Below, piece after piece: positions 33,179 to 45,509 of a stretch of 64,000 bases of DNA (positions within the stretch are counted from its first letter, which is position 1; every line of letters starts with the position of its first letter). The translations under genes and the position numbers were made by a program. The DNA is from Chamaecrista fasciculata (Eukaryota; Streptophyta; Magnoliopsida; Fabales; Fabaceae): NCBI GenBank assembly GCA_003254925.1, contig QANZ01027752.1:26486-90485 (forward strand), written 5' to 3'. The notes beneath the pieces are model-generated. The model worked only from the letters and a program-made list of their open reading frames with translations, made no database searches and was not told where the DNA came from.

Positions 33179-34543
33179 AGTGAAAAGCACTAGCTAGCTA
33201 TTTCATTGGAGAAATTAATTCAAGGACAAAACTGAAGAAAAGCAAAACCTTTCCATCTCTTTTCATTCATTAATTTTCACATTTATCCACCAGAGAAATA
33301 AGGTTGGCAAAGAAAGGGTAGCAAATTGAAATGATAATGTAAACTGATTTAATAATATATACATATATATAATTTCCTTGAAGTTTACGAAAAGTGTTTC
33401 CAAATTCATTCTTCTAACTTTCTATTTGTTAAGATCCTAATATCCTATCACTATGCCTTTAACTTTATCAACTTCACTTAATCTATTAACTCTTAAAATT
33501 TTATAATTTGTTTAATTCATAACACAATTAATTTGTTTAATGGAAAATGCTAGGTTAAGACCAACATATCAGCATTTCATCAATATCAAAAGAGTGCAAT
33601 GCAACGTAACATCAATAACTTATTGATAATGCCTATACAAATAAAAATATATAAAAAAATTTAACCCTCTTTAACTTTAACATTTTGTTAAACTATTAAA
33701 TTATGTTCAAAGTTAATAAGTTTTTTTATTAATTTTTAAAAGTTAAAGGGTCTAAGTGAAACTAAGCTTTAAGGGACAAATTAAAATATAATTTTGAATG
33801 ATTGGACTGAGATTATATTATTACCTAAATCTTTATGCAGAAAAAGGGATTAAAGAATATTAACATCACTGAAAATTTTACATTCTCATTTTATTAAATA
33901 ATTTTTTTAATGTTGATCAAACATCTCTGCCTAATTCAAACTTTATTTAATCATATAACCATTCGTAAAAAGATTTTTGTACATTTTTTATGCCCTTATA
34001 TGCTACAATATTTAAAACTAAAACGTATAATATTCATTTCAAATTGAAGCATCAAGCATTGTAAATTACTTTTTTTAAATTGAGCATTGTAAATTACTTA
34101 ACTTTAAATTATTGTCTAGCTCACATACTCTATGAAAAGTCAATATAGCTAATTACATATTGCAGTAGTCTAATGTAACATATAGTTAATTAAATATCTT
34201 AAAATTAAATTAGATATTTAGTTAATGAAAGTAATTTTTCATGATAAACACTAGAAGATACCTTATCCAACGAACTAATTAATTAACTTACCCAAATGCC
34301 AAGTGTAACATTTAAACATCCATATGCTCTTTCACTTCATAAGTTAATTAAGCAAACTATAATGTATAATATAAAATAATTAATAATCAATGAATAATTA
34401 ATTTAAGTGATTGTCTAAAAGGGTTAGAAGTATTATCTTTATTAGACTTTTGGAGCATGCATTTATACTGTGTAAAAGGTCAAAGTCTAAATTTTGTCTA
34501 AAAGAATATTGGCGTATTTTTTTGGTAAATTTGAAGTTGTTAA
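33179..34543. other. AT-rich sequence, no gene seen
   Basis: No supported gene or element ends, and strongly AT-rich. Confidence 0.5.
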
Positions 34544-34552
34544 TAAAGATTT

Positions 34553-34958
34553 GGTCAAAGTCTAAATTTGGTTTCGCTATGTTTTTAATTTCGTTCTATA
34601 TCTTTTTATGTTGCACTTTTGGTCCCATATATTTGTAAAAGGTCTCAATTTGGTCCCATATTATTTTTTGTCTCATATCTTTTGGTTAGCTTGCAGAACT
34701 GGTCTCATATCCTTACAAAATGATAAATCGTTAATTGATCTTTTTATAGTAATATGAGGCCATTTCTTCACCTAACTCAAAGATATAAGACCAATTCTGC
34801 AATGGACTCAAAGATATATGACCAAATTTGCAACAGAAAAAGATATGAGACCAAATTAGGATCAACCTAAAGATATGAGACAAAAAATACAACAAAAAAG
34901 ATATAGGATCAAATTAGGAACTAAACAAAAGATATGGGATCAAATTTGCACTTTGAAA
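34553..34958. mobile_element. Mutator-like MITE, 406 bp
   Basis: The flanks TAAAGATTT (34544-34552) and TAAAAATTT (34959-34967) agree at 8 of 9 bases. The left end GGTCAAAGTCTAAATTTGG is mirrored at the right as TTTCAAAGTGCAAATTTGAT (inverted). The interior carries repeated AAAGATATGAGACCAAATT-type units. It is related to 39322-39690. Confidence 0.75.
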
Positions 34959-35561
34959 TAAAAATTTTGAAATGAATCTTATTAGGGACAAGCCTCACCA
35001 TAGTGGAGAGGTGATTGCAATGTCAAGAAGATACACTGAGATTAAAGAAGTTGTGTTCTTTAAAATCACTATCAAAATTATGATAAACTAATTAATGAAA
35101 ATCGCCTAAGAGGGTGATTAATCCAAAATATCTCAATAACATTTTTATAATTAAATGATATCCTCACAAACGTAATAAGTCCATTGATCATAGGTGGGAA
35201 TAAAAAGTGCCCACATTAATTAGAGTCGTCTCTGTAAAGTAGTTGCACTTACGTGCACAAATTCTATTTTAAGTTTCCAGAATGATCACATTCCTAAATA
35301 AATGTAGTGGGGTTACCCAAACATTGTATTTTTGGTACACTTATTTTTTCCTTTTTTAAGTTTTTAATTTTATGGTTTTTGCGACCGACATTTGGTAAGA
35401 ATGGACATTAACCCCAATAATTGAATCAGTAAATAAAGTGTATATATCTTAATTTATTTTCTGGTTCTTTAATTGATTACTTGCATGCATAAATATTTAG
35501 GAACAGATTAGCAAAAAAATTTAGGGACCAACGAAAAAGGGATCATATGTCATAAATATTT

Positions 35562-36517
35562 GGGGAAAATGTAACAAGACCCCTTAAACTTTGGGTCATT
35601 TGAAAGTAGGCCCTTAAACTATCAAATTTGAAAATCAAATCCTTAAACTTGGAAGGTTTAGGAATTAGATCCTTCAATCCATTTTTTCACTAAGGATGTT
35701 AATTATTATTAGGATAAATTACACTTTGGTACCCCGTGATTTAGCTATATTCCACTTTGGTACCCTATTTTTTAAAAAGTGACATTTTGGTACCCTGTGG
35801 TATTCTCCGTTAACAATTTGGTACCCTGATCTTAATTCTGTTAGAAAGTTAACAGAAATTGGAATTTTTGGAGCTATTTTGCAATTTTAACCGTAACAAC
35901 TTTTGCAAAAATTACATATTGACCCCCAATACCTTCGGAAAATAACAAACAGGTCCCTAGATAAATATTATCTAGGGACTAAAATGAAAAAATATAAAAA
36001 AATTTTGGAGTCAAAACATAATATTTGAAAATATAAGAAAGAAGATAGAATTACAAAACCATCCCAATTTTGGAAAAAGTTTGCAATCTAGTCCTATTAA
36101 GATCTAAAATTTTGTGTTTTTAAGGACTATTTTGAAGATATTTAAATATTTATGGGTATTTTAGTAATTTCAACCTCTTTTAGTTGCATTAAAATCACCT
36201 TTTATCTCCCAAAGATGGTTAAAATTACAAAATAGCCCCAAAAATGCCAATTTCTGTTAATTTTCTAACGAAATTAAAGTTCAAGGTACCATAGTGTTAA
36301 CAGAGAATACGACAGGGTACGAGTATGTCACTTTTTAAACGACAGGGTACCAAAGTGTAATTTATCCTGATAATAATTAACACCGTTAGTAAAAAAATGG
36401 ATAGAATGATCTAATTCCTATACCTTCAAAGTTTAAGGATTTGATTTTCAATATTGATAGTTTAAGGGCCTACTTCCAAATGACCCAAAGTTTAAGGGGT
36501 CTTGTTACATTTTTCCC
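35562..36517. mobile_element. Mutator-like palindromic element, 956 bp, with a second element at its centre
   Basis: A perfect 9-bp target duplication, TAAATATTT, lies at 35553-35561 and 36518-36526. The inverted ends are GGGGAAAATGTAACAAGACC and GGGAAAAATGTAACAAGACC (inverted). The arms match for roughly 150 bp each, through CTTTGGGTCATTTGAAAGTA and GGCCCTTAAACTATC. The middle is occupied by the inverted-repeat element 35711-36368. Confidence 0.85.
35711..36368. mobile_element. Inner TIR element at the palindrome centre, 658 bp
   Basis: Perfect inverted ends, GGATAAATTACACTTTGGTA and its complement, and mirrored subterminal sequence (GGTACCCTGTGGTATTCTCC against GGAGAATAC-type sequence). 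No target duplication can be resolved, because its flanks are the two arms of the outer palindrome. A partial copy lies at 31370-31755. Confidence 0.7.
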
Positions 36518-36526
36518 TAAATATTT

Positions 36527-37452
36527 TTTGAAAAACTTAAAGTAATTTTACCCTAGATTATTAAGAAGTGAATTATATTTATTGGTTGATCTTATAAATC
36601 GATACTAGTTATATTAAACAAACTATCAATTTGTTTTAAAATTATATAGAAACTATTATTTTAGTTCTTAAAATTTTAAAATAATTGATCCAGTCTTTGA
36701 AAATTGATGACTTGTTATAATTTGATTTTCCTAAATTTGAAATGTAAAATTATATGGTATTCATAAAATAAAGGACTAACTTTCAATGAGTTACGTTGTA
36801 CATTTTCACGTAGTGGAACAAATTAAACATTTTAATAAATTAGAAATTGAGAGTGACCAACTCACCATATAATCTAAGAACTAAAATATTAATTATTTTT
36901 AGTTATATTTTACAAATAACATTTATAAGTCATTTTGTTTAAAATATGTAGAATGAAAATATTCTTACTGTTCTGAGAGAGGAAAGTGTAGCTTTTGTCT
37001 CTAAATTTTAGGACATTTTTTTAGTAAGCTAGTTGAAAGTAAGAATAAACACTAAACAAAAGAAATTTGTTAATAATATAAAATGCGTGGTCTTAAATTG
37101 AGGCACAAGAATTTTGCTTTCTTTAAGGCAATTCAAGTTTCTAATAAGTTGCTTTTTTTTTTTTGTTGTTGTTGTGGTTACATCTAACGAGTTAATTTAA
37201 TCATATCACTCGGTACAATGAGTACATAAACATGTTATCTCTAAAATACAAGAACTCAATACTAACCTGTTTAGTTTATCACTCCTGTATTAAGGAGATA
37301 ATATATATGCTTTCTACAATATTACTATAGAAAGTTACATAAGATAAAGCTAAAAAACATATGAAGTGATGAACATCAATGAAAAATCAAAAAATAGTTT
37401 TAAATTACATATTTATCATTTATGTATATTATTATTGCAACAATTAAAACAT
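36527..37452. other. AT-rich sequence, no gene seen
   Basis: No gene or clear element. A poly-T run lies near 37150 and is followed by TTGTTGTTGTTGTGG. Confidence 0.5.
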
Positions 37453-38765
37453 AACTACAAGAAATTAGAGTTTTGGTGGTGAACTTTCGGTGGCAAAATA
37501 AAAATTAGTCACAGAAACTTCCCTTTCAGTGTCGAATTTTACATTTCGCCACCGAACATACCAATAATAAAATTTTTGCATACTTTTAGTGGCAAAATGC
37601 TATAATTTGCCACTGAAAGGTTATCAGCGGCAAAATTTAACTTGCCACTGAAGCCGTTTAGGTGACGAACTTTTGAAATTTGCCACTGAAAGTTTATCGA
37701 CAACGAAGTTTAATTTGCCACTGAAGCGGTTTAGGTGGCAAACTTTTGAAATTTTCCACTGAAAGGTTATCGGTGGCGAAACTTTTGAAACTTTTTTTCC
37801 TCTAGTTATGTTTAAACTTATTTTAGTGTTTTTGTAGTTTTATTTTTACATTGCTAGTCTAACTTTCCCCTATAAGATGTATGATATTTTTTCCTTCGAT
37901 GTTTTTGTATTTTTTTGTTTTGAATTATTTAATTAGTTTCTGAGGTGATGCAGGTATGTTGGAAACATTCATTCCTAGGTTACAAAGGCTCTTCTTCAAG
38001 AGGTTTTCTGAAGTACAGCTACCTTTGAAGGTTGCAAACTCATTAGGAAAGAGAAGGTCTGCTATTAAGCTTGGTTTACAGTGAATCGTTAAAAAAATAT
38101 GTGCAATCTTGCCACTGTGTGTCTTTTTTTTTCGAAATGATTTTAGCTGAACATGTTGTATCACTTACTAAATTCCTTTATATCTAATTGAATTATGCTA
38201 AGAATATGGATGACTTTGAGTTTTATAAAAATTGTCATTTATATTAATATTTTGTTAAATGTAGTTATTTGGAAATTTTAATTGCAAATAAGATATATAA
38301 AATATAAAGAAAATAAGAAGGGCAAAATTGTATTATCTGTGGCAAAAGAAATTTGCCACGAGGGTATTGGTGGCAAAAGTTATTTGCCATCGGTGGCGAA
38401 ACATGCGTCTGTCATCTAAAGCTTTGCTGGCGAAATTGTAATTGGCCACCAATAGCTATGGTGGTCAAATATAGCTTTGCCACCAATAGCTTCAATGGCG
38501 AAATAATTCGCCACCGATAAATATTTTGAATGGCTAATTGTATAGTTTCGGTGGCGATATTGTATACTTTTAGTGGCTAAAAGTTTTGCCACCAAAAGAA
38601 AGATTTAGTGGCGAAACGTTATTTTGTCACCGAAGGCTTCGGTGGCGAGGCCTACGCCCGCAAAGAGGGTGGCAAAATAATTTCGCCACCGAAGCTCTTC
38701 AGTGGCGAAATTTTGAGTTTCGATGGCGAAAATTTGCACCACCGAAACCCCTGTTTTTTGTAGTG
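37453..38765. mobile_element. Non-autonomous CACTA-like element, 1.3 kb
   Basis: The right end TTTTTTGTAGTG (inverted CACTACAAAAAACAGGGG) is a canonical CACTA terminus. The left end, AACTACAAGAAATTAGAG, has lost the first C. Both subterminal regions carry many copies of TTTGCCACCGAA / TTCGGTGGCAAA-like units. The centre (about 37800-38330) lacks the repeats and holds a 43-codon frame (37956-38084) with no known domain. No 3-bp target duplication is visible. Confidence 0.75.
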
Positions 38766-39321
38766 CGATTAACAATATTGTTGAACCTTGAGTTCTTATT
38801 GGTTTACAAGAAATAAGATAATATACGCGCATAGTTTACATTTTGCTTAATATGTTGGACCCAGAAGGAAGTATCAAGTGCTGCCAATTGTCATCATCCA
38901 CATCTATAAAATGTTGATCCACCATTTCTTTGCTACATCTTCTAGATTTTAAGGCTCCGACTAAGTAACAAAATGCATGTGATAAAAATTATGTAACCAA
39001 TACTAATTAATTAATTCTGAGATATTAAGAAAAAGATATTACCAATGAAATATAAAAGAGACATAAATATATTGTCAATTGTCATCATACCCTAGGCTCG
39101 TTGTCTTTATCAAACAACTTTGCTCTCGTGCCCTATATATAGAGAGAGATTAACATTTTACATAAGTAACTTAACAATTTATAATTTGATATAAATGACA
39201 ATTGAATTCAGAAAAGATTGTGATAGCTTTTGAAATAGTATCAAAACGTAAGGACTCCAAAATTTTTTAAGTTTAACAAAATATATTTATTTTCTCTCTC
39301 TTCCAGCATTATTAAAATTTA

Positions 39322-39690
39322 GGTCAAAGTGTATACTTTTAGTTCTATAATTTTTGCTCAGGTCTCAATTTGGTCCCATAACTTTTTTGTTGCATTTTTA
39401 GTCTCATATCTTTTGCTTAGGTTGTTGAATATATATAGATCTAATTTCTTTGCAAAAAGTTCCAATGTCAGTCCCACCTGACACAAGGATATGAGACCAA
39501 TTCTGCAACTTGATCAAAAGATATGAGACTAATTTTGCAACCTGACCCAAAAATATGGGACCAAAAGTGCAACACGAGACCAAATCTAGAACCTAAGCAA
39601 AAGATATGAGACTAAAAGTGAAACAAAAAAATTTATGGGATCAAATTGAGACCTGAGTAAAAGTTATGAGAAAAAAATAAACTTTAGCCT
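39322..39690. mobile_element. Mutator-like MITE, 369 bp
   Basis: A perfect 9-bp target duplication, TAAAATTTA, lies at 39313-39321 and 39691-39699. The ends are GGTCAAAGTGTATACTTTT and, inverted, GGCTAAAGTTTATTTTTTTC. The interior has repeated GATATGAGACCAA-type units. It is non-coding. Confidence 0.87.
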
Positions 39691-40911
39691 AAAATTTATT
39701 TTTTCTCAATACACTTCAAATACAATTTATTGGATCTCTTCTTCCAAAATATTCAATGTCATAATGCTTAATGATCCATTGTAGGGAACAAAAACTTTTT
39801 CATTAACCTTATCACTTAAAACTTAATCAATCAAAATTGTACTATAAAATTTATGCAAAAGCACTTATGGTGTCTCCAAAATATGGGGCAAGTCTCGAAT
39901 GTAATTTGAGTCAATTGTACCCAACTTCTCACTTTGTTAATAAAACTAGTGGAGACACTAATGTGGCAGTCAGTTTCCATAAACTTTGTTGAGGGGTTAA
40001 GGTGAGGTTAAAATTACATTTTTATAAAAATTTTGGGGTATAATTGAAAATTTTCATGAAGAAGAAAAGTGAAATATCAATTTTGTTTTTGAAGATCAGT
40101 TTTAGGGATAGAAATTATTTTGAATTTGTTAATTTCTAAATTTTTTATGAATGAACGAATTAAAAGGGAAGGAGATAATAGGAGGTGGTTTAGTTGTGGT
40201 TTTAAAAAAATTGATGTAGCTATAGAAGTTTAAGTGTCGTTGATGGCAGAGAGGACCTACAAAATTTCAGGTTACCATTGGCCTTGAGGTCGACGATAAC
40301 AAATGTTTCTTCTTCTTGGTCTCAATTTTTACCTAGTTATGGTCTTATTCGTGAAGGGAAATTTGAAATTCCAATGACTAGTCCCTGATTCAAGGGTAAT
40401 AGTCCCATTCTAATACATCCCTAGGCTCCAAACTTCTCCCCTCTTTCTTCTTCAATCTCAATAATCTCTACTAGATGGTTAAATCTCAGCCAACTTCCTT
40501 TAAGTACCTTTCCCTTGAGATTCTGCAAATTATTGGAAACTCTTTAAGTCATACAATTGCTCTCAATTCAAGAAAAAAAAAGTAAAATGGAAAATTCCTT
40601 CATCTCCTTATCATGCATATGGGTTAAAATTAACTTTGATTTAAGAGTCTCTTTTGAAAACCTCCATCTATTTTGATTTAAACATCCTTGAACTCCTCGC
40701 TCCCTCCACCCTTTGACCCTCGATCGTTATTATCCAACCATTTTACCTCTAACAATTGTTTTTTGAAAAATTCCGATCACTCTTCAATCTCAGTCATTAG
40801 TACTGATGCTAACGTCTCTCCTCATTACAACAAAATTGTCAATTTTCAAAATAATATAAATAAAATTTTTTAAGAAACGTTATCATTCAACCCATGCAAA
40901 TAAAAATAAAA

Positions 40912-41800
40912 GGCTTAAGTGCACTGTTGGTCCTATAACTATGACAAAGGTTTCATTTTGGTCCCATAACTTTTTTTGTTGCAATTTTGGTCCCATAACT
41001 ATGACAAAGGTTTCATTTTGGTCCCATAAATTTTTTTGTTTCAATTTTGGTCCCATAACTATGACAGGTTTCATTTTAGTCCCATAACTTTTTTTGTTTC
41101 AATTTTAGTCCCATAACTTCTCAAAAGGTTCCACCGTTAGTCCCTTGGTGAATTCCATCCATATTTAGCCGTTAAGTATGACGTGGCATAGTGACTAGGA
41201 TCATGATGTGGCAAAATAAGATGAAATGGACTGAAATAGGAACTATATGCAACATATTAAAACTTATCTATACCCAACCACCATATATACAAAGAGTGGT
41301 ACTGATAGGGACCAATCTGGTGGGGAAGAAGAGACTTCAAGTAGAAGGCACCGACGAAGTCGATGGAATCCTCAGCCAGAGTCGAACAACCAAAGCGGCG
41401 GCGACGGCAAATCTCGGGAAGCGGAACGAGGAAGAGGAAGTCCCATTGGGCTGACAAGGAAGAGGAAGTACCACTCTTTGTATATATTGTGGTTGGGTAT
41501 AGATAAGTTTTAATATGTTGCATATAGATCCTATTTCAGTCCATTTCATCTTATTTTGTCACATCATGATCCTAGTCACTATGCCACGTCATACTTAACG
41601 GCTAAATATGGATGGAATTCACCAAGGGACTAAAGGTGGAACCTTTTGAGAAGTTATGAGACCAAAATTGCAACAAAAAAAGTTATGGGACCAAAATGAA
41701 ACCTTTGTCATAGTTATGAGACCAAAATTGCAACAGAAAAAGTTATGAGACCAAAATGAAACCTTTGTCATAGTTATGGGACCAAAAGTGCACTTAAACC
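40912..41800. mobile_element. Mutator-like hairpin element, 889 bp, with GC-rich loop
   Basis: A perfect 9-bp target duplication, AAAATAAAA, lies at 40903-40911 and 41801-41809. The ends are GGCTTAAGTGCACTGTTGG and, inverted, GGTTTAAGTGCACTTTTGG. The left arm (about 40912-41302) and right arm (about 41468-41800) are nearly complementary along their length, with GGTCCCATAACTATGACAAA units repeated in both. The 165-bp loop is GC-rich and purine-rich and looks captured. It is inserted in the LINE fragment. Confidence 0.87.
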
Positions 41801-42889
41801 AAAATAAAATTTTCCCTTCTAAACTCTTCTCAATTTCCCATATAAATAAGGTGCATCTTAAATTCCCTCTCCATCACATCAGCCTTCTGCTCCCTTGAAC
41901 CTAACCTCTTTTCACATCCCTACGACCTAATCTTGATGCTCCCCTCCCAAAACCTTCCACTCTTAACTCAAAAAAATTAAACTCTAAACTTTGGACATAA
42001 TATTGGACATTCTATCACCTTCTACCCTTGCCAACTCCTTACAACTCAATCCTCTCCTAAACCCTCTACCCTTACTCCTTCTTATGACCCAACAATACTT
42101 TGGGATATCCTAAACCATATTTTTAAATTACTAGCTTCCAGTAAGACCGAGCAAATAAGAAGCTTGAAAAACATAAGTACCTCTACCTTGTTTGCTACTC
42201 CATGAAACCTCCCAAATCCAACACACAACAACATAACCCAATATGCTTGTCAAAGCCCATACAAATGTTCACAAAAAAACTGAAGATCCCTAAACCAAAG
42301 AAAAAACCTTCTAGCAAACCTCTATAATTCTTATCTCCAACACCCAACTCCTTCCATTCACAAAACCTTGATATGGATAAGACTTATCGGTGCTCTTCTC
42401 CAACAACTGATCTTGGATACATTATTTGTGCAACCTCCATCTATGCCAACCTCAAATCCACAAGAAATCACCAAGTTAGAGCAACAACGAAATAACTAAG
42501 AGTGAGATAGCTATATTATATTAGACATGTTCATTGAACCCTTAGAATGCCACTAAGCTTCAAATGGTTACCACTTCTCTCAACACCTCAAAATCTGTAT
42601 CTAAGAAACTTACAATAAACTCTATTGATCCACTATCTCTATCTCCCCATTTTAAGAACAAACCAGAACCTACCACCAAATCTAAGCACTCCCATCTCAA
42701 TCTTTGATCCACCTCACTAAAAAAAAAGGGAGCAAGTCTTGCATGCCCTCTAAGCCTCGTAATCAATACTCTTAACTACCATCTCTCACTCTTTATGTCT
42801 TCTTTCATGAACACAATCACTGGAACATACCATACCATGAACCCTTCTTCACCTCCAGTCACTCCCCTACTCTCTAACTCATTAATTAA

Positions 42890-43180
42890 CCGTTAATATC
42901 ATTGCTTTGGACGTTAGAGGTGATACTAGAACTAACTTCACATGTTCTCTTTTGTAATCTTGTTGCTTCTCTTCATCTAGGTGTTATCATTTTGAGAGAA
43001 AATAAGGTTAGTGGTGAAAGAAATCTTAGGATTGTCTCCTCTCTTGGCTTTGAAGATTTTGTAAAGGTGGATGCTATGGGTTTTACAGTTGGCATTTGGA
43101 TCCTTTAGAATCCTCAACTTATTTACATTGAGCTTATACCCTTATCCATTTTGGACATTCCCTGCGAAGTGAAGGTAAGG
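42890..43180 (+). pseudogene. LINE endonuclease N-terminal fragment
   Basis: The translation in one frame reads ENKVSGERNLRIVSSLGFED, then FVKVDAMGFTVGIWIL, followed in frame by a stop and NPQLIYIELIP. Plant LINE endonucleases have this segment (E-T-K-x-S-G-x-R, LGF, VDAxGFSGGIW) shortly after their start. The catalytic residues further on are missing, cut off by the Gypsy LTR. Confidence 0.65.
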
Positions 43181-43182
43181 AA

Positions 43183-43915
43183 CATTTTCTTCCAACCTCG
43201 AATTTAATTTTGTTTAAAACGTTGGTGTAAGCTATAGTATTGTCATTTGTGTATAGTTGCTATAAATATGTTAATTAAACGCCTAAAATGGGACCTTGGT
43301 GGAAGAAACTTAATTATAGAGAATAGGAGGAGTAGACAAGTTATGATACGAAAGAGGGTTAATATGTAAAACCTTAAAGTTATTAGAAGGAGGAAGGACT
43401 AAACTGTAAAACCTAAAAGTTATCGTAACTTTAGGTAAATGTAATTAATGTATGGGCAAAGGCATTGAATTAATAAAAAACTTTGAAGGATTAGATTGTA
43501 AAGGAAAATAGGAGTGGAAGAGTTTAGTCTCATTGCTTACGTTTATTGTTATCATATTTCATGTTGCTTGGGGTAAACATTATGTGAAGTCTTGTTTTGT
43601 TGAGGAATGTGTTTAAAGTAGAATGATTATAACCCTATTGAGAATGTTATTCTCACCCTATGAAACAAATCAGTTTTTGTTGTGCAGGACTTTCATTGGG
43701 GCATTCGAGATGGAAGCCTTTTTGTGAATTTTGGTTGTAATTTTATTAAGTTGGAGTATTGCATTTGGCCCTGTGTGGCTATTTTTGAGGTGGAGCCTCC
43801 TGTATGATTGTTAAAGTCTGTGTATCTTTGTCGATTTGTATTAAAAAGGGCCATGTATCTCAAGAGTTTATTCTGTAATATAAGTCAGGTCCTTAAATTT
43901 GATAAGGATGTTACA
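43183..43915 (+). mobile_element. Gypsy 5' LTR with a large internal deletion
   Basis: Aligns with the 3' LTR at both ends: TTTAATTTTGTTTAAAACGT at the start and TTGATAAGGATGTTACA at the finish. About 1.2 kb, equivalent to roughly 52560-53780, is missing between GTGGAAGAGTTTA and ATATTTCATGTTGCTTGG. The first few bases are worn, so the start is approximate. Confidence 0.8.
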
Positions 43916-45143
43916 TTTTGGTGTCAGAGCAAATGTTTCTGATCAGCCCTGTAGTTTATGGAGTCATAGGTAGAATAACCTTGAACAAGGTGTTCTTTTG
44001 TCACCGTTGAGCCTAGTTAGTGGTTGGACTTAGGACACTGTTTGATTCAAGGAACACTTTAGGTGTGATATAAGGACCGTGTGACTCTCCTAGTGATTGG
44101 AATTACTCAGATTAAATTTTATGCTAATGAGATTGATCACCTCTTTAGCATCCTTTTTAATAAAAGTGATTGGGTTATTGGTAGTGGGGAACATTGGCCC
44201 CTTGAGTTTTGTAGAGTTGGGAACTAGTTGCAAGTTATGAAGGTCCCTCTTGGGCTTGTGGCTCAAGCAATTAGTGAGCGGGAGCGTAGTGGAAATCTGT
44301 TTTATGAGTTAGTGCTTTGAAGTGAGATACACTATGTTTTGTTAACAACTGTCTCTCTTTGTGAGTTTAATGCGAGAATGGTAAAGTTTTGCTACCAAAG
44401 TGAAGTCTTATGTGACTAATGGGTAAATAAGGGTATTTTGTTCTGATGACATGTTGCTCATTTGAAATCATAAATGTAAAATTGTGTTGTATCTAATAAG
44501 CTGGATTACTACTTGAGTTTTGGTGAAGTATGTGTAACTTTGTCACAGTAACAAAGTATGACTTATGTCTACTAAATTGAGAATATCCATATTGAGGGTT
44601 GAAAATTAGTGTTTTGTGGGTTTGTAAAATTTGATCTTTTCAATCATTTGAATGTTTCAAACCATGATTTTTATGAATCCTTGTTTTACTTAATGTAGTG
44701 GTTAATGGATTTATTATCGCTTTGGATGGTGGTAATAAAAATTGTGTCTAAAAAATATGCTTTTCTTTTGAAAGAAGAGTTGTAGGAATTGGAGTTTGAT
44801 ATGAACACATGATGAGAGAAGTTAGTGGCATTAGAGGTCTAAACTGGGTCCCTTCTTGATTTGAAGGTGAAAATTGATTAGTGTGTGGATACATATATAC
44901 TTGGGTCATTTTATTCATTCTTGTTGGGCTTAGGTTTGGAAATGGATTCATACCTCCAAATTTCTTTTACAATGGAAGTGTTATGCAAAGCTTCTGGGAA
45001 GCATAATTGTTGACCTTAACATTGCATGTATGGAGAGTACTTAAATATGATTGAGGAATTGAAATGTACTATGCATATGTGTGAAGAGGGACACAAGTGT
45101 ACTTGGAATTTAATGATTGTGAATATTTGGGAATGGTTCAAAA

Positions 45144-45509
45144 ATGTTAATGCATGCTAAATGCCTTTATTGGGTGAAACATGATGTTGTGTGTTCTTTG
45201 TTGAAGTGGTTTTTCAGTAACTATGCTTTAATTACTATAAATGATAGATGGTGTTTGATGATTAAGAGAAATTTTATAAGACTATCATGTTATTGCATTT
45301 GTTGTCAAATTTGTGCAAAAAAAAAAAATCATGTGAGTGGTGATTTAAATTTACAGTTTTCTTGGAGTTCTATAAAGTGTACGAATGGTAAAAGTCTAAA
45401 TGCCACAATAAATGTTTTCAATAAAATGATATTTGTAAGTTTTTTGAGTCCTATCGCAGTGTTAAAATTTTTAAAGGGTGTCGAAGTTGTTAGTTATAGT
45501 AAATTTTAA
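45144..45509 (+). pseudogene. Gypsy integrase remnant
   Basis: The 121-residue frame includes WCLMIKRNFIRLSCYCICCQ and ICAKKKNHVSGDL, then SWSSIKCTNGK and ATINVFNKMIFVSFLS. This can be aligned by eye with the Gypsy integrase zinc-binding motif (W-P-M ... C-x2-C) followed by the start of the core domain (W-x-S/I ... V-x-x-x-x-K-M ... F). The acidic residues are not preserved, so it is dead. The assignment is by pattern and should be tested by profile search. Confidence 0.45.

Larger units (their letters stand above)
40440..43182 (+). mobile_element. Decayed LINE 5' part, split by a MULE hairpin
   Basis: Sequence on both sides of 40912-41800 is CT-rich and resembles a worn LINE ORF1 region, with a short open frame at 40688-40873. 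It leads into an endonuclease-like segment at 42890-43180, which is the diagnostic part. The LINE ends where the Gypsy LTR begins near 43183. Apart from the endonuclease segment, the assignment rests on position and composition. Confidence 0.5.

Noticed and set aside
45144-45509. The 121-residue frame as an intact host gene
   Set aside because: It lies in the decayed interior of a Gypsy element and aligns by eye with a worn integrase zinc motif, so it is listed as a remnant.
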